Source of the DNA: Streptomyces sp. NRRL WC-3618
GTDB taxonomy: Bacteria; Actinomycetota; Actinomycetes; Streptomycetales; Streptomycetaceae
Length of the DNA stretch: 16,819 nucleotides
Reading direction: 5' to 3'
Assembly (NCBI RefSeq): GCF_001280005.1
Contig: NZ_LGDW01000105.1
Span: forward strand, 1 to 16,819
The position numbers and the translations under genes were made by a program. Shown here in pieces: positions 1 through 6,876 of this stretch; position 1 is the stretch's first letter; each line of letters starts with the position of its first letter. A model generated the notes under the pieces. The model had not been told where the DNA came from, searched no databases, and saw nothing but the letters and a program-made list of their open reading frames with translations.

Positions 1-190
1 CGACATAGCGGGGGGTGCGGCCGGACGGCTTGGCCAGCTGCAGCGCGATGTTGGTGGCGTAGTCCCCGCTGCCGCCGGGCCCGGGCGGCGCGACGACGGC
101 GCGTGCGGGGACGGCGACGCGCAACGCCCCGACGTCGACAGCACGACGCACCGCGCACAGCACGGTACGGGAGAGCTCGACGGGGGTCAC
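1..190 (-). CDS. nrtL: ArgS-related anticodon-binding protein, N-terminal part (runs off left edge)
   Basis: Only the first 63 codons are inside the window. They read from a GTG at 188-190 with the sequence VTPVELSRTVL and, further in, PPGPGGSGDYATNIALQLAK. The GDYATN.AL.LAK signature is typical of the N-terminal domain of arginyl-tRNA synthetases. Streptomyces has a shortened ArgS relative with this type of N-terminus upstream of lysA and the threonine genes, which is the basis for the name. Its catalytic role is unknown to me and the catalytic region cannot be seen. No Shine-Dalgarno sequence precedes the GTG, so a leaderless start is possible. The G-rich tract at 196-330 lies immediately upstream. 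A partial true ArgS cannot be excluded without the rest of the gene. Confidence 0.7.
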   Translation of the reverse strand, partial: MTPVELSRTVLCAVRRAVDVGALRVAVPARAVVAPPGPGGSGDYATNIALQLAKPSGRTPRYV

Positions 191-195
191 GGGAC

Positions 196-330
196 AAGCG
201 TAGGGGAGGAGGGGGGTGGGTAGGCGAGTGGGTTTGGGGTGGGGGTGGGTGTTTCGGTATGTGGACGGATGGGGTGAACGGGGGTGAGGGGGAGGGTGCG
301 CGGGAGGGGGGTGCGGGAAAGGGTGGAGGA
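196..330 (+). other. G-rich intergenic tract with G-quadruplex-compatible runs
   Basis: The plus strand carries many runs of three to six G. A canonical four-run pattern (GGG-TTT-GGGG-T-GGGGG-T-GGG) lies at 230-249, with more runs at 203-220 and 284-330. The tract sits between the 3' end of the response regulator and the start of the nrtL-type gene, both on the minus strand. In the mRNA it would be C-rich, so any quadruplex would form in the DNA coding-strand complement. I see no gene here. Confidence 0.5.
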
Positions 331-404
331 GGAGGGGCGGCGGAACGCTGTCCGGTCGGTCCGGGGCAGTTGCCAGCGGTCGGTTCAGGTCAGTTGCCGG
401 CGCG

Positions 405-863
405 TCAGCTGGCGCGCTCGGCCTCACTGGGGACGCCGAGGGAACCGAGCGGAGGTCCGAGGGCGCTCCCGAAGGAGGCGTCGCCGCGCCCACGTTCGGC
501 CAACTGCCTTACGACGCTGATGAGTTCGGCGGGGTCAAAGGGCTTGGCGAGAAACGCGTCGACTCCGACATCGAGCCCGGCCTCGACCTCGTACGGCGTA
601 CAGGCACTGATGATGGCGAGGGGCAGGTCGCGGGTGCGAGGGTCGGCGCGCAACCGAGCGGCGGCGCCCAGACCGTCGAGGCGGGGCATCGCGACGTCAA
701 GGGTGACGACATCGGGGCACACCTGATGAACGACATCCAGACACTCGGCACCATCAGCCGCGGTCACGACCTCGAAACCCTCCAGCTCGAGGTTGACCCT
801 GATCAGCTGCCGGATGACCTTGTTGTCGTCCACAACAAGCACCCGGCCGGACACGCCTGGCAC
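405..863 (-). CDS. Stand-alone receiver-domain response regulator
   Basis: The 152-aa protein is essentially one CheY-like receiver domain followed by a short unstructured tail. Using the GTG at 861-863, the acidic pair is D12-D13, the phosphoacceptor is D56 in TLDVAMPRLDG, the switch serine is S86 and the conserved lysine is K107 in LAKPF. There is no output domain, so it probably works by protein-protein contact or phosphotransfer. No histidine kinase is adjacent, making it an orphan. An alternative GTG at 921-923 would add 20 residues (PVEVGKSRTRW...) before the conserved core. I chose the later start because the family begins close to the VLVVDDN strand; neither start has a good ribosome-binding site. 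It lies divergently from the tRNA-Arg gene and looks like core chromosome. Confidence 0.88.
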   Translation of the reverse strand: MPGVSGRVLVVDDNKVIRQLIRVNLELEGFEVVTAADGAECLDVVHQVCPDVVTLDVAMPRLDGLGAAARLRADPRTRDLPLAIISACTPYEVEAGLDVGVDAFLAKPFDPAELISVVRQLAERGRGDASFGSALGPPLGSLGVPSEAERAS

Positions 864-1026
864 AACTCGAGAGTAGGTCGAGTCCGGCCACCGCGTCCGG
901 CTTTTCCCCACTTCCACAGGCACGATCGAGGGCCGAGGAGAGCCGACGCCGCCCTCAAAACCCGTTCCTGATCACTCCGAACGAGCTGGTAGTGTTCTAC
1001 TCGTCACCGCGCAACGCGCAAGACAC

Positions 1027-1098
1027 GCCCCCGTAGCTCAGGGGATAGAGCAACGGCCTCCGGAGCCGTGTGCGCAGGTTCGAATCCTGCCGGGGGCA
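1027..1098 (+). tRNA. tRNA-Arg (anticodon CCG)
   Basis: The sequence folds into a complete 72-nt cloverleaf. It has a 7-bp acceptor stem (GCCCCCG with CGGGGGC), a D arm GCTC...GAGC, an anticodon stem ACGGC/GCCGT around loop CTCCGGA (anticodon CCG), a 4-nt variable loop, and a T arm GCAGG-TTCGAAT-CCTGC. The discriminator base is A1098, and the following CC is encoded. The gene is intact because the inserted elements restore its 3' half. A weak possible -10 box (TAGTGT) lies at 990-995, with no convincing -35. This tRNA is the insertion target for the accessory block downstream. Confidence 0.97.
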
Positions 1099-1102
1099 CC
1101 CT
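1054..1102 (+). repeat. att copy A (attL) inside tRNA-Arg(CCG)
   Basis: These 49 bp run from the anticodon stem through the tRNA 3' end. They are identical to 9690-9738, and 1058-1099 is identical to 13057-13098. Tyrosine integrases of actinomycete integrative elements typically recombine at the anticodon-to-3'-end part of a tRNA and restore the gene, which matches this arrangement. Confidence 0.92.
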
Positions 1103-1116
1103 TTATGAGGTGCCCA

Positions 1117-1156
1117 AAGACCCCGTCACCAGCGGAAACGCTGAGGCCGGGGTCTT
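1117..1156. terminator. Hairpin downstream of att copy A
   Basis: AAGACCCCG (1117-1125) pairs with CGGGGTCTT (1148-1156). A nested perfect hairpin AGCG-GAAA-CGCT lies inside at 1131-1142. The same architecture recurs after att copy B at 9752-9793, so it belongs to the element's right arm. It is placed to terminate tRNA transcription after integration. Confidence 0.6.
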
Positions 1157-1204
1157 CGCGTATGTGCAGGCGTGTGCCGCTCGGAGCGGCCGTAGGTCGG
1201 GTGC

Positions 1205-1226
1205 TGTGGACTATGTGTGGACTGGC
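1205..1226 (+). repeat. Integrase arm-type repeats, element 1 right arm
   Basis: Two 11-bp units lie head to tail, TGTGGACTATG then TGTGGACTGGC. Related pairs with the same period occur at 9840-9861 and 9611-9632, all close to att copies. Tandem arm sites flanking the core are usual for tyrosine integrases, so I read them as arm-binding sites. Confidence 0.55.
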
Positions 1227-1267
1227 CGCAGAGCACGAACCCGCAGGTGGGACCCAAGAAACGCCGA

Positions 1268-1293
1268 GGCCCCCGGACTGGAGTCCGGGGGCC
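1268..1293 (-). terminator. Terminator of the integrase remnant
   Basis: This is a perfect 26-bp palindrome, GGCCCCCGGACT/AGTCCGGGGGCC. It lies 38 bp beyond the stop of the minus-strand integrase remnant. A degenerate equivalent sits at 9903-9929 in element 2. Confidence 0.65.
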
Positions 1294-1330
1294 ATTGTGC
1301 CGCGTGTGGGTGTGTCGTAGGTGTGTCGGA

Positions 1331-1555
1331 TCAGGTCTCGTCCGGTCGGCTGTCCTCCTGGTCGTGCTCCTCGTCGTGCTCCTGGGCGCCGTCCTCGCCG
1401 AGGAGTTCGGCGATCCGGCTGTTGGCGATGTCCTGACGGCCGTCGAGGCACTTCGCGTAGCGGCTCAGCAGCACCTCCACACTGTTGCCCGCCCGCTCCG
1501 CCGCCTCGGTCGGGCGGCGCCACCACGTGCCTGACGAAACGGGCAATCCTCCCAT
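1331..1555 (-). pseudogene. Tyrosine integrase, C-terminal remnant
   Basis: The reading frame ends with PTEAAERAGNSVEVLLSRY followed by AKCLDGRQDIANSRIAELLG. This matches the last segment of Streptomyces tyrosine site-specific recombinases: the AERAGNSVEVLLxxY stretch contains the active-site tyrosine region, then AKCLDG. Upstream of about 1537 the frame (MGGLPVSSGTWWRR) loses family resemblance, and the catalytic R-H-R residues of the barrel are absent. Only about 55 of the usual 370-450 residues survive. Its 3' end points at the tRNA att copy, the usual place for int in tRNA-targeting elements. I see nothing recognisable at 1556-1716. A functional small protein here is unlikely. Confidence 0.7.
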
Positions 1556-1716
1556 GGGGCCTCTTGCAAGGCTGTACCCGGTTCGTAGCCGACCCTCCTG
1601 CCGGACAAGCGACCCTTGGCCTGACGTCCCCTACTGAGATCAACGCCACCAGACGGCAATGACGGGCACGATCGAACAATGACCGCACAGCAGGACCAGG
1701 ATCACGTTCCAGTTCC

Positions 1717-2046
1717 TCAGGGCGAGGGCGTGAAGCCGGCGGACCGGTCCAGGTGGAACGGGGAGCCCTGAGCCGTTGGGTTCCAACCACCGCGAAGAGC
1801 GAGTTCGATGGCGTCGGCAACGTCGGATGGCAGCACAGGCTTAGCCTCACGTCCGAACCAATTGCTCGGGTGTGGCTGGTTGGTCGTGACCACAAGAGTT
1901 GTCCCAGGAGTATCCGCATACTCAACGGCGAACGTGCAGGGTGTCCAAGACAGAGCCTGAGAGTAGGTCGGCCTACGTCGCAGCCTCCAGCGATAGGCCA
2001 TACCGTCAACAACGATGCGTCGTGCTCCCTTGCGGCCCAGTGCCAT
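1717..2046 (-). CDS. Conserved hypothetical protein (RRIVVDG...YRWRLRRRPTY type)
   Basis: This 109-aa basic protein begins MALGRKGARRIVVDGMAYRW and continues with RLRRRPTYSQ, a central TLVVTTNQPHPSNWFGREA stretch and a C-terminal PVLPSDVADAIELALRGGW. The start is strongly supported by a GGAGGAGGAGG purine tract just before the ATG. I recognise this as a small protein that recurs in Streptomyces genomes, but I know no function for it. It has no membrane segment or signal peptide. The IVV/YRW/TFAVE/TLVVTT strands suggest a small beta-rich fold. It faces away from repeat module S1 and fills the minus-strand slot of unit 1, as 6458-6772 does in unit 2. Confidence 0.8.
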   Translation of the reverse strand: MALGRKGARRIVVDGMAYRWRLRRRPTYSQALSWTPCTFAVEYADTPGTTLVVTTNQPHPSNWFGREAKPVLPSDVADAIELALRGGWNPTAQGSPFHLDRSAGFTPSP

Positions 2047-2096
2047 GCCTCCTCCTCCTCGATACCGAGGATGCTAGCGAGCTTGGCTCTACGGGT

Positions 2097-2255
2097 CCGT
2101 CTCAGTTTCCGTCTCATTCAGCACCGTTCACGACCGTTCAGCCAGGCCCCGGACCCGCTTGCACTCCGGTGAGCGGCAGCCGGGCCTTCCCCCGTGAACG
2201 CAGGTGAACGAAGCTGCACCCAACCCATCCGCCAAGCAACAGACTTGGAAACCGT
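2097..2255 (+). repeat. S1 module: arm repeats plus tRNA-Ser-like core
   Basis: The first 45 bp match 6877-6921 at 43 positions. TGAACGCAGGTGAACG at 2195-2210 is identical in the second copy at 6964-6979. In both copies a TTGGAAA heptamer starts exactly 35 bp after that block (2245 and 7014). CGTTCA and TGAACG words form opposed arms. TTGGAAAxCGTG resembles the anticodon arm of tRNA-Ser(GGA). This looks like an attP-type site or its scar. A divergent operator for the flanking genes is the alternative. Confidence 0.6.
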
Positions 2256-2333
2256 GCACCGGTGCTGACGCTGGCGTACAGGTCGCGTCAGTACTCAGTC
2301 CCCCTGTCAGAGTGGCGCTGTACGGTCCGTTGC

Positions 2334-2735
2334 ATGGCTGAGAGACCTACGACGAGCTGGCGCGACGGCATAGCCGAGGAAGCCGAAGAGCTTGCCGCTG
2401 GCACCCTGGATCCTGAGTGCGCGTGCATGGCGGGACTGTTCCCTGAAGAACTGCTCACGTCGACCGATGCCGTCCTCGACACCTTCGAGAGTGAGCTTCC
2501 CGGGCTGAGTGAGGCAGACGACGCGCAGATCTTCGGCGTCGTGGAACGCGTCGTCATGGCCTTGAACGCCGTGAACGAAGCCCACAACGAAAGCGCCTAC
2601 GAAACCGACGAGCGCGAGCAACTGTGCGACTTCATCGACCAGTCGCTCACCGAGCACGGCATTGATCTCGTCGCACTGGCTGCCCGGCATGGACTCGGCC
2701 GGTACCAGATCACGGACAAGTGGCGGAAGTGGTAA
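2334..2735 (+). CDS. Hypothetical acidic protein, small-gene slot of unit 1
   Basis: From the ATG at 2334 the protein has 133 residues (MAERPTTSWRDGIAEEAEEL...). It is strongly acidic and predicted mostly helical, with a central FGVVERVVMALNAVNEAHNE segment and a C-terminal LAARHGLGRYQITDKWRKW. A GTG at 2262 in the same frame would add 24 residues, but these are unlike the body. No strong ribosome-binding site precedes the ATG. TACGGT at 2321-2326 could be a -10 box for a leaderless message, with no clear -35. I recall similar uncharacterised Streptomyces proteins, some small and immunity-like, but claim no function. It sits between modules S1 and G1. Confidence 0.75.
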   Translation: MAERPTTSWRDGIAEEAEELAAGTLDPECACMAGLFPEELLTSTDAVLDTFESELPGLSEADDAQIFGVVERVVMALNAVNEAHNESAYETDEREQLCDFIDQSLTEHGIDLVALAARHGLGRYQITDKWRKW

Positions 2736-2790
2736 GGCCGCTCGCTGACGCTGCCCGCTGGGCACCCGTTCCTGACACAGCGCCGTTGCC

Positions 2791-2930
2791 GCACCACAAA
2801 CGCACCAGATCGAGCGGGGAACAGCGGGGAATCACGGGGAAAGCGGCCAGGCCCGACGGCACCACCCCGCGACCGTTTCTCCCAGGTCAGCGACAAGACC
2901 AGCCCCAAGTGCCCGCAGCTTCCCAAGCTG
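2791..2930 (+). repeat. G1 module: arm repeats plus tRNA-Gly(CCC)-like core
   Basis: The first 68 bp align without gaps to 8782-8849 at about 61 positions. They include three 10-bp-spaced words (AGCGGGGAAC, AGCGGGGAAT, CACGGGGAAA). CCCAGGTCAG at 2881-2890 recurs at 8871-8880, and AGCTTCCCAAGCTG starts 36 bp after it in both copies (2917 and 8907). The palindromic core is the anticodon arm expected for tRNA-Gly(CCC). No gene is visible in the 327 bp between 2735 and 3063; this module occupies most of it. Confidence 0.6.
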
Positions 2931-3062
2931 GTGGCACGAGGCGTGAGAAGCCGAGAGTGGGGCGGGGGAACCGCCGCGGGCGGTTTGGGCGTTTTAGCTT
3001 CCAAGCCGGGGCGGTGATTCTACCCTGGTGTTCTTTCGGAGCCGCGTGGGTCAGGGGATCAA

Positions 3063-3488
3063 GTGAGTGCTGAGATCGTGCAGTTGGTGGAGCAGGCGGG
3101 CCCGGCCGTGACGGCCGCAGTGGGTGCTTACGGTGTAGCGGTGCTGACGCGGGCGCAGGATGCTGCTGCCGAGGCGACGGTCGGTCTGGGGCAGCGGATC
3201 CTGCAACTGGTCTGGCGGCGCAGGGACGAGGCGGGCCGGACGGAGTTGGAACGGGTCGTGGGTGAGGCCGCCGACGAGCAGGATGACGCCTACTCCGCGG
3301 CTGTGCTGGGCCGGCTCCTGCGGCGTGCGTTGCAGGACGATCCCGGACTGCGGGAGGAACTGTCGGCCATGGTGCCCGCCCCGGCTGCGGGTACGGTCAC
3401 GATCACGGCGTCCGGCGAGCGGTCGATCGCCGCCCAGCACATCGGCACCGCGATCACCGGTGACGGTCACACCCCGCCCCGACCGTGA
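3063..3488 (+). CDS. Helical effector-like protein with C-terminal amyloid-type motif, partner of NLR-like protein
   Basis: This 141-aa protein has a helical N-terminal domain of about 105 residues. It opens with a hydrophobic, glycine-rich helix (QAGPAVTAAVGAYGVAVL, about 11-28) and ends in amphipathic helices around SAAVLGRLLRRALQDDPGL. After a Pro/Ala linker, residues 110-134 read GTVTITASGER then SIAAQHIGTAITGD. The same motif (SIAAQYIDTAITGD) starts the next protein. This layout, a helical domain plus C-terminal amyloid motif beside an NLR carrying the same motif at its N-terminus, is known for bacterial NLR-associated amyloid signalling (Bell-type domains, analogous to fungal HeLo/HET-s). 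I infer a membrane-directed or death-type effector. The GTG start has AGGGG five bases upstream. Its stop overlaps the next start (GTGA), indicating translational coupling. Confidence 0.85.
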   Translation: MSAEIVQLVEQAGPAVTAAVGAYGVAVLTRAQDAAAEATVGLGQRILQLVWRRRDEAGRTELERVVGEAADEQDDAYSAAVLGRLLRRALQDDPGLREELSAMVPAPAAGTVTITASGERSIAAQHIGTAITGDGHTPPRP

Positions 3489-5554
3489 GCACGGGCGAGG
3501 CTGCCTCCGAGTCACGGATCGAGGCGATCGGACCGCAGTCGATCGCCGCCCAGTACATCGACACCGCGATCACAGGTGACGTACTGCCGCCCGAGGCGTT
3601 GCAAGAGGCAAAGCGGGTGACCGCGGCGCCGGGCACCTCGAATCTGCCCCCGGCGCCGCTGTGCCTGGGCCGTCAGGAAGAACTGGCCTGGCTGCGGGAT
3701 GCCCTGAGCGGCCGACGCGAGGGGGCGATCACGCAGGGCGGGGCCGTGCACGGTCTGGGCGGGATCGGAAAGAGCACGCTCGCCCTGCACTACGCCCACC
3801 GTCACCGTGACGACTACACGCTGATCTGGTGGATCAACGCAGCCTCCCCCGACGAGATCGAGACCTCGCTGGCCGTCCTCACCCAGACTCTGGTTCCGGG
3901 CTGGGCCGCCACGGCCGAGCGCGCGGCGCTGGTGGCATGGGCGCGGCAGTGGCTGGCCTGGCATCCGGGCTGGCTGCTGGTCTATGACAACGTCGATGAC
4001 CCCGACGACCTCGCCCCGTATACGGGGGCGCTCCACCAGGGGCACCATCTGGCCACGAGCCGCCGCACCACCGGCTGGCCCGACACCACCCCCACCCTGA
4101 CCCTGGGCAACCTCCACCCGGAAGACGCCACCACCCTGTTGTGCCGTCTCGTGTTCAAGGACACCCCGCCCACGGCGCGCCAGCAGGCCGATGCCCACGC
4201 TCTTGCCGCTGACCTGGGATATCTGCCACTGGCGATCAAGCAGGCCGGTGCCTACCTCGCGCAGAACCGTGGCATCAGCCTCGACGCCTACCGCCGGCGC
4301 CTGGACACCAAATTCGCCAAGACCGCCCACGGCTTCGACGCCAAGCGCACCCTCGCCCGTATCTGGAACGTCACCCTCGACGTCCTGGAGCAGGAAGATC
4401 CGCTGGCCGTTCAGGTGTTGTACACCGCTGCCTGGCTCGCCCCCGACGACATCCCCCACACCCTGCTCACACCGCCCGACACCGACCCGGACGACATCGC
4501 CGAAGCCATCGGCACCCTGACCACCTACAGCATGATCACCGCCACCGACACCACCCTCAGCATCCACCGCATGGTCCAAGCCGTTCTCCGCACACCCCAG
4601 ACCAATAACGACACGGAACGGCCCCAGCACTTCCGAGGCCGCGACAGCGCCGAACAGGCAGTCCTCCACAGCCTGACTCCGCCTTCGGGCCACGACAGCA
4701 CCACCGACAGCCAGTGGGACACCTTCACCCCCCACCTCGTCACCCTCGCTGCCACCACCCCACCCGGACACCACAACCCTCCACTGACCAACGCATACAA
4801 CACCACCGCCCAGCGCCTCCATCACCAAGGCCACACCGCCCGCGCCACCCCCCTGTACGAGGCCACCCTCGCCCAGTGCGAGCAGGTCCTGGGCGACACC
4901 GATCCCGACACCCTGGCCAGCCGCGGCAACCTCGCGCTCGCTTACGAGTCGGTGGGGGATCTCGGACGCGCCATCCCTTTGTTCGAGGCCACCCTCGCCC
5001 AGTGCGAGCAGGTCCTGGGCGACACCCACCCCCACACCTTGGCCACCCGCATCAACCTCGCCGGCGCCTACCGGTCGGTGGGGGATCTGGGACGCGCCAT
5101 CCCCTTGTACGAGGCCACCCTCACCCAGTTCGAGCAGGTGCTGGGCGACACCCACCCCCACACCCTGAACAGCCGCAACAACCTCGCCGGCGCTTACGAG
5201 TCGGTGGGGGATCTGGGACGCGCCATCCCCTTGTACGAGGCCACCCTCACCCAGTGCGAGCAGGTCCTGGGCGACACCGATCCCAGGACCCTGATCACCC
5301 GCAGCAACCTCGCTGGCGCTTACGAGTCGGTGGGGGATCTGGGACGCGCCATCCCCCTGCACGAGGCCACCCTCGCCCAGTGCGAGCAGGTCCTGGGCGA
5401 CACCCACCCCAACACCCTGACCAGCCGCAACAACCTCGCGCTCGCCTACTACGCGGCGGGCGATCTGGGGCGCGCCATCACTCTGTTCGAAGCCACCCTC
5501 GCCCAGTACGAGCAGGTCCTGGGGTCCTGGGCGACACCCACCCCCACACCCTGA
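3485..5554 (+). CDS. NLR-like STAND protein: amyloid-type motif, NB-ARC NTPase, TPR array (frameshifted)
   Basis: The frame encodes 689 residues before a frameshift-induced stop. Residues 19-32 (SIAAQYIDTAITGD) copy the C-terminal motif of the upstream protein. An NB-ARC-type NTPase follows, with Walker A GLGGIGKST at 90-98, Walker B WLLVYDNVDD at 163-172, TSRR at 191-194 and the GxP motif GYLPLA at 245-250. A helical region leads to TPRs of 42 residues from about 470. In STAND proteins the repeats sense a trigger and the NTPase oligomerises, here presumably to template the partner's motif. After the fifth repeat an exact 8-bp tandem duplication (5516-5523/5524-5531) shifts the frame, ending in SWATPTPTP. 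Removing 8 bp would join it to 5524-6318 as a 941-aa protein. As it stands, a five-repeat protein with an intact NTPase would be made. It may be truncated, phase-variable or inactive. Confidence 0.88.
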   Translation: MSTGEAASESRIEAIGPQSIAAQYIDTAITGDVLPPEALQEAKRVTAAPGTSNLPPAPLCLGRQEELAWLRDALSGRREGAITQGGAVHGLGGIGKSTLALHYAHRHRDDYTLIWWINAASPDEIETSLAVLTQTLVPGWAATAERAALVAWARQWLAWHPGWLLVYDNVDDPDDLAPYTGALHQGHHLATSRRTTGWPDTTPTLTLGNLHPEDATTLLCRLVFKDTPPTARQQADAHALAADLGYLPLAIKQAGAYLAQNRGISLDAYRRRLDTKFAKTAHGFDAKRTLARIWNVTLDVLEQEDPLAVQVLYTAAWLAPDDIPHTLLTPPDTDPDDIAEAIGTLTTYSMITATDTTLSIHRMVQAVLRTPQTNNDTERPQHFRGRDSAEQAVLHSLTPPSGHDSTTDSQWDTFTPHLVTLAATTPPGHHNPPLTNAYNTTAQRLHHQGHTARATPLYEATLAQCEQVLGDTDPDTLASRGNLALAYESVGDLGRAIPLFEATLAQCEQVLGDTHPHTLATRINLAGAYRSVGDLGRAIPLYEATLTQFEQVLGDTHPHTLNSRNNLAGAYESVGDLGRAIPLYEATLTQCEQVLGDTDPRTLITRSNLAGAYESVGDLGRAIPLHEATLAQCEQVLGDTHPNTLTSRNNLALAYYAAGDLGRAITLFEATLAQYEQVLGSWATPTPTP

Positions 5555-6240
5555 CTGGCCGCAACCACCTCGCCGACGCCTACCGGGCGGCGGGGGATCT
5601 GGGGCGCGCCATCACTCTGCACGAGGCCACCCTCGCCCAGTACGAGCAGGTCCTGGGCGACACCCACCCCGACACCCTGAACAGCCGCAACCACCTCGCC
5701 GGCGCCTACAAGTCGGTGGGGGATCTGGGACGCGCCATCCCCCTGTACGAGGCCACCCTCAGCCAGCGCGAGCAGGTGCTGGGCGACACCCACCCCGACA
5801 CCCTGGCCACCCGCAACAACCTCGCCCACGCCTACAAGTCAGCGGGGGATCTGGGACGCGCCATCCCCCTGTACGAGGCCACCCTCACCCAGTCCGAGCA
5901 GGTCCTGGGCGACACCCACCCCAACACCCTGGCCACCCGCAACAACCTCGCGCTCGCCTACTACGCGGCGGGCGATCTGGGGCGCGCCATCACTCTGTTC
6001 GAAGCCACCCTCGCCCAGTACGAGCAGGTCCTGGGCCAGTACGAGCAGGTCCTGGGCGACACCCACCCCAACACCCTGAACAGCCGTAACCACCTCGCGC
6101 TCGCCTACTACGCGGTGGGGGATCTGGGGCGCGCCATCACTCTGTTCGAAGCCACCCTCGCCCAGTACGAGCAGGTCCTGGGCGACACCCACCCCCACAC
6201 CCTGACGGGCCGCAACAACCTCGCCCACGCCCGCCTAGCT
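4892..6240 (+). repeat. 126-bp DNA repeats encoding the TPR array
   Basis: Ten full units of 126 bp (42 codons) and a partial eleventh start with GGCGACACC at 4892, 5018, 5144, 5270 and 5396, then continue after the frameshift. Codons are nearly identical between units. Differences cluster at the two to four residues after GDTHP, TL, SRNNLA and AY, which would line the TPR groove. Two slippage scars are visible: the 8-bp duplication at 5516-5531 and a 21-bp in-frame duplication (6016-6036/6037-6057) adding QYEQVLG. Confidence 0.9.
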
Positions 6241-6318
6241 ACCCAAGCTGTACAGCAGACAAGTACAGCAACCTCTGCAACCGACCATGACCGACAACCA
6301 CCCTCAGGGACCAAATAG
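5524..6318 (+). pseudogene. Displaced 3' half of the NLR-like gene (TPRs 6-11)
   Basis: From the second copy of the 8-bp duplication the TPR reading continues in another frame (VLGDTHPHTLTGRNHLADAY...). It runs through five more full repeats and a half repeat, then a Thr/Ser-rich tail ending PPSGTK. The frame is open upstream to 4714, but that upstream part (many RHP/VRG words) is only the shadow of the correct frame. There is no sensible start codon with a ribosome-binding site at the junction, so this half is probably untranslated unless the 8-bp duplication reverts. It contains the in-frame 21-bp duplication at 6016-6057. Confidence 0.82.
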
Positions 6319-6340
6319 AAGCCCCTATGCCCCTTGTCGA

Positions 6341-6369
6341 CCGATCTCTATAGAGCTACGGATCAGAAG
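6341..6369 (+). repeat. T1 module: short tRNA-Arg(ACG)-like core
   Basis: CCGATCTCT, AGAGC and ACGGATCAGAAG recur in the same order at 9444-9471, with one gap and a few changes. CTACGGATCAGAAG resembles the anticodon arm of tRNA-Arg(ACG). It lies 23 bp after the NLR-like gene. T2 lies 54 bp after the cargo gene of unit 2. Being short, it is the least certain of the three repeated modules. Confidence 0.45.
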
Positions 6370-6457
6370 GCCACGGCAAGTGAACCGTCCGGCTCCCGCC
6401 GAACGGTCTCTCAGTCTCAGTCGCGCCCGCTTCTCTGTGGTAACGCTGTCTCGGCTG

Positions 6458-6772
6458 TTACCGGCCCGGCTTCCAGTCCGCATCGAGGATGGCAGCATGC
6501 ACGGCGGCAACGATCATCGTGATGGCAAGGACGCCACCCACCCAGTTCTTCGGGTTACCGAGAACCGACCCCAGGACAGCGGACCCGTAGATGATCACCG
6601 CGTACACAGCTGGCACGGCCATGCTGACAACCCGCTTCTTGGCGGCGACGAAAAACAAGGGCGGGGCAAGAAGGCCGGCCGACGCTACGACCACAACGAC
6701 CCAGATCACCTTGTGCAGTGTGTTCGTGTACATGCGAGCTTGGATGGGCGCGTTGATGTGCGGGCTGCTCAT
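6458..6772 (-). CDS. Small integral membrane protein, hypothetical
   Basis: The 104-aa protein starts at MSSPHINAPIQARMY, chosen because AGGGGGAA lies directly upstream; an earlier in-frame start at 6853 would add 27 unlikely residues. It has three hydrophobic segments: VIWVVVVVASAGLLAPPLFFVA (about 21-41), a basic loop AAKKR, then AVPAVYAVIIYGSAVLGSV, and finally VGGVLAITMIVAAVHAAIL near the C-terminus. It ends DADWKPGR. I do not recognise the family. It is convergent with the NLR-like gene and occupies the minus-strand slot of unit 2, facing away from module S2. A weak hairpin GGTAAC...GTTACC at 6439-6462 overlaps its stop. Confidence 0.72.
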   Translation of the reverse strand: MSSPHINAPIQARMYTNTLHKVIWVVVVVASAGLLAPPLFFVAAKKRVVSMAVPAVYAVIIYGSAVLGSVLGNPKNWVGGVLAITMIVAAVHAAILDADWKPGR

Positions 6773-6876
6773 GGTTCCCCCTGACTTCAGTGGGCGCTCA
6801 GTGTGACCTACAGCACCCGAAAAGTGGGGCCTTTCGGAGGATTCACTGAACAACCCCAGTGTTCGCCAGCTCGGTC

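Noticed and set aside
103..726. A 207-codon plus-strand frame over the left end
   Set aside because: It is Gly/Arg-rich, reads through the G-rich tract and is antisense to the response regulator, whose receiver motifs are unmistakable.
1038..2117. A 359-codon minus-strand frame, and similar frames around 9674-9910 and 12770-13172 with PGRIRTCAHGSG words
   Set aside because: These are translations of the reverse complement of the tRNA 3' end and arms. The same words appear at all three att copies and do not reflect a protein family.
3512..5407. A 631-codon open frame on the minus strand across the NLR-like gene
   Set aside because: It is the antisense shadow of the repeats (periodic GVGVAQDLLALGEGG). 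The plus strand has Walker motifs, TPRs and a coupled start.
4714..5523. Open upstream extension of the frame that encodes the 3' TPR half
   Set aside because: The sequence is Arg/His/Pro-rich and repeats with the 126-bp period as an out-of-frame reading. The true protein in this interval is in the other frame.
4892..6240. CRISPR-like regular repeats
   Set aside because: The period is 126 bp with no unique spacers, and the units translate continuously as 42-residue TPRs.
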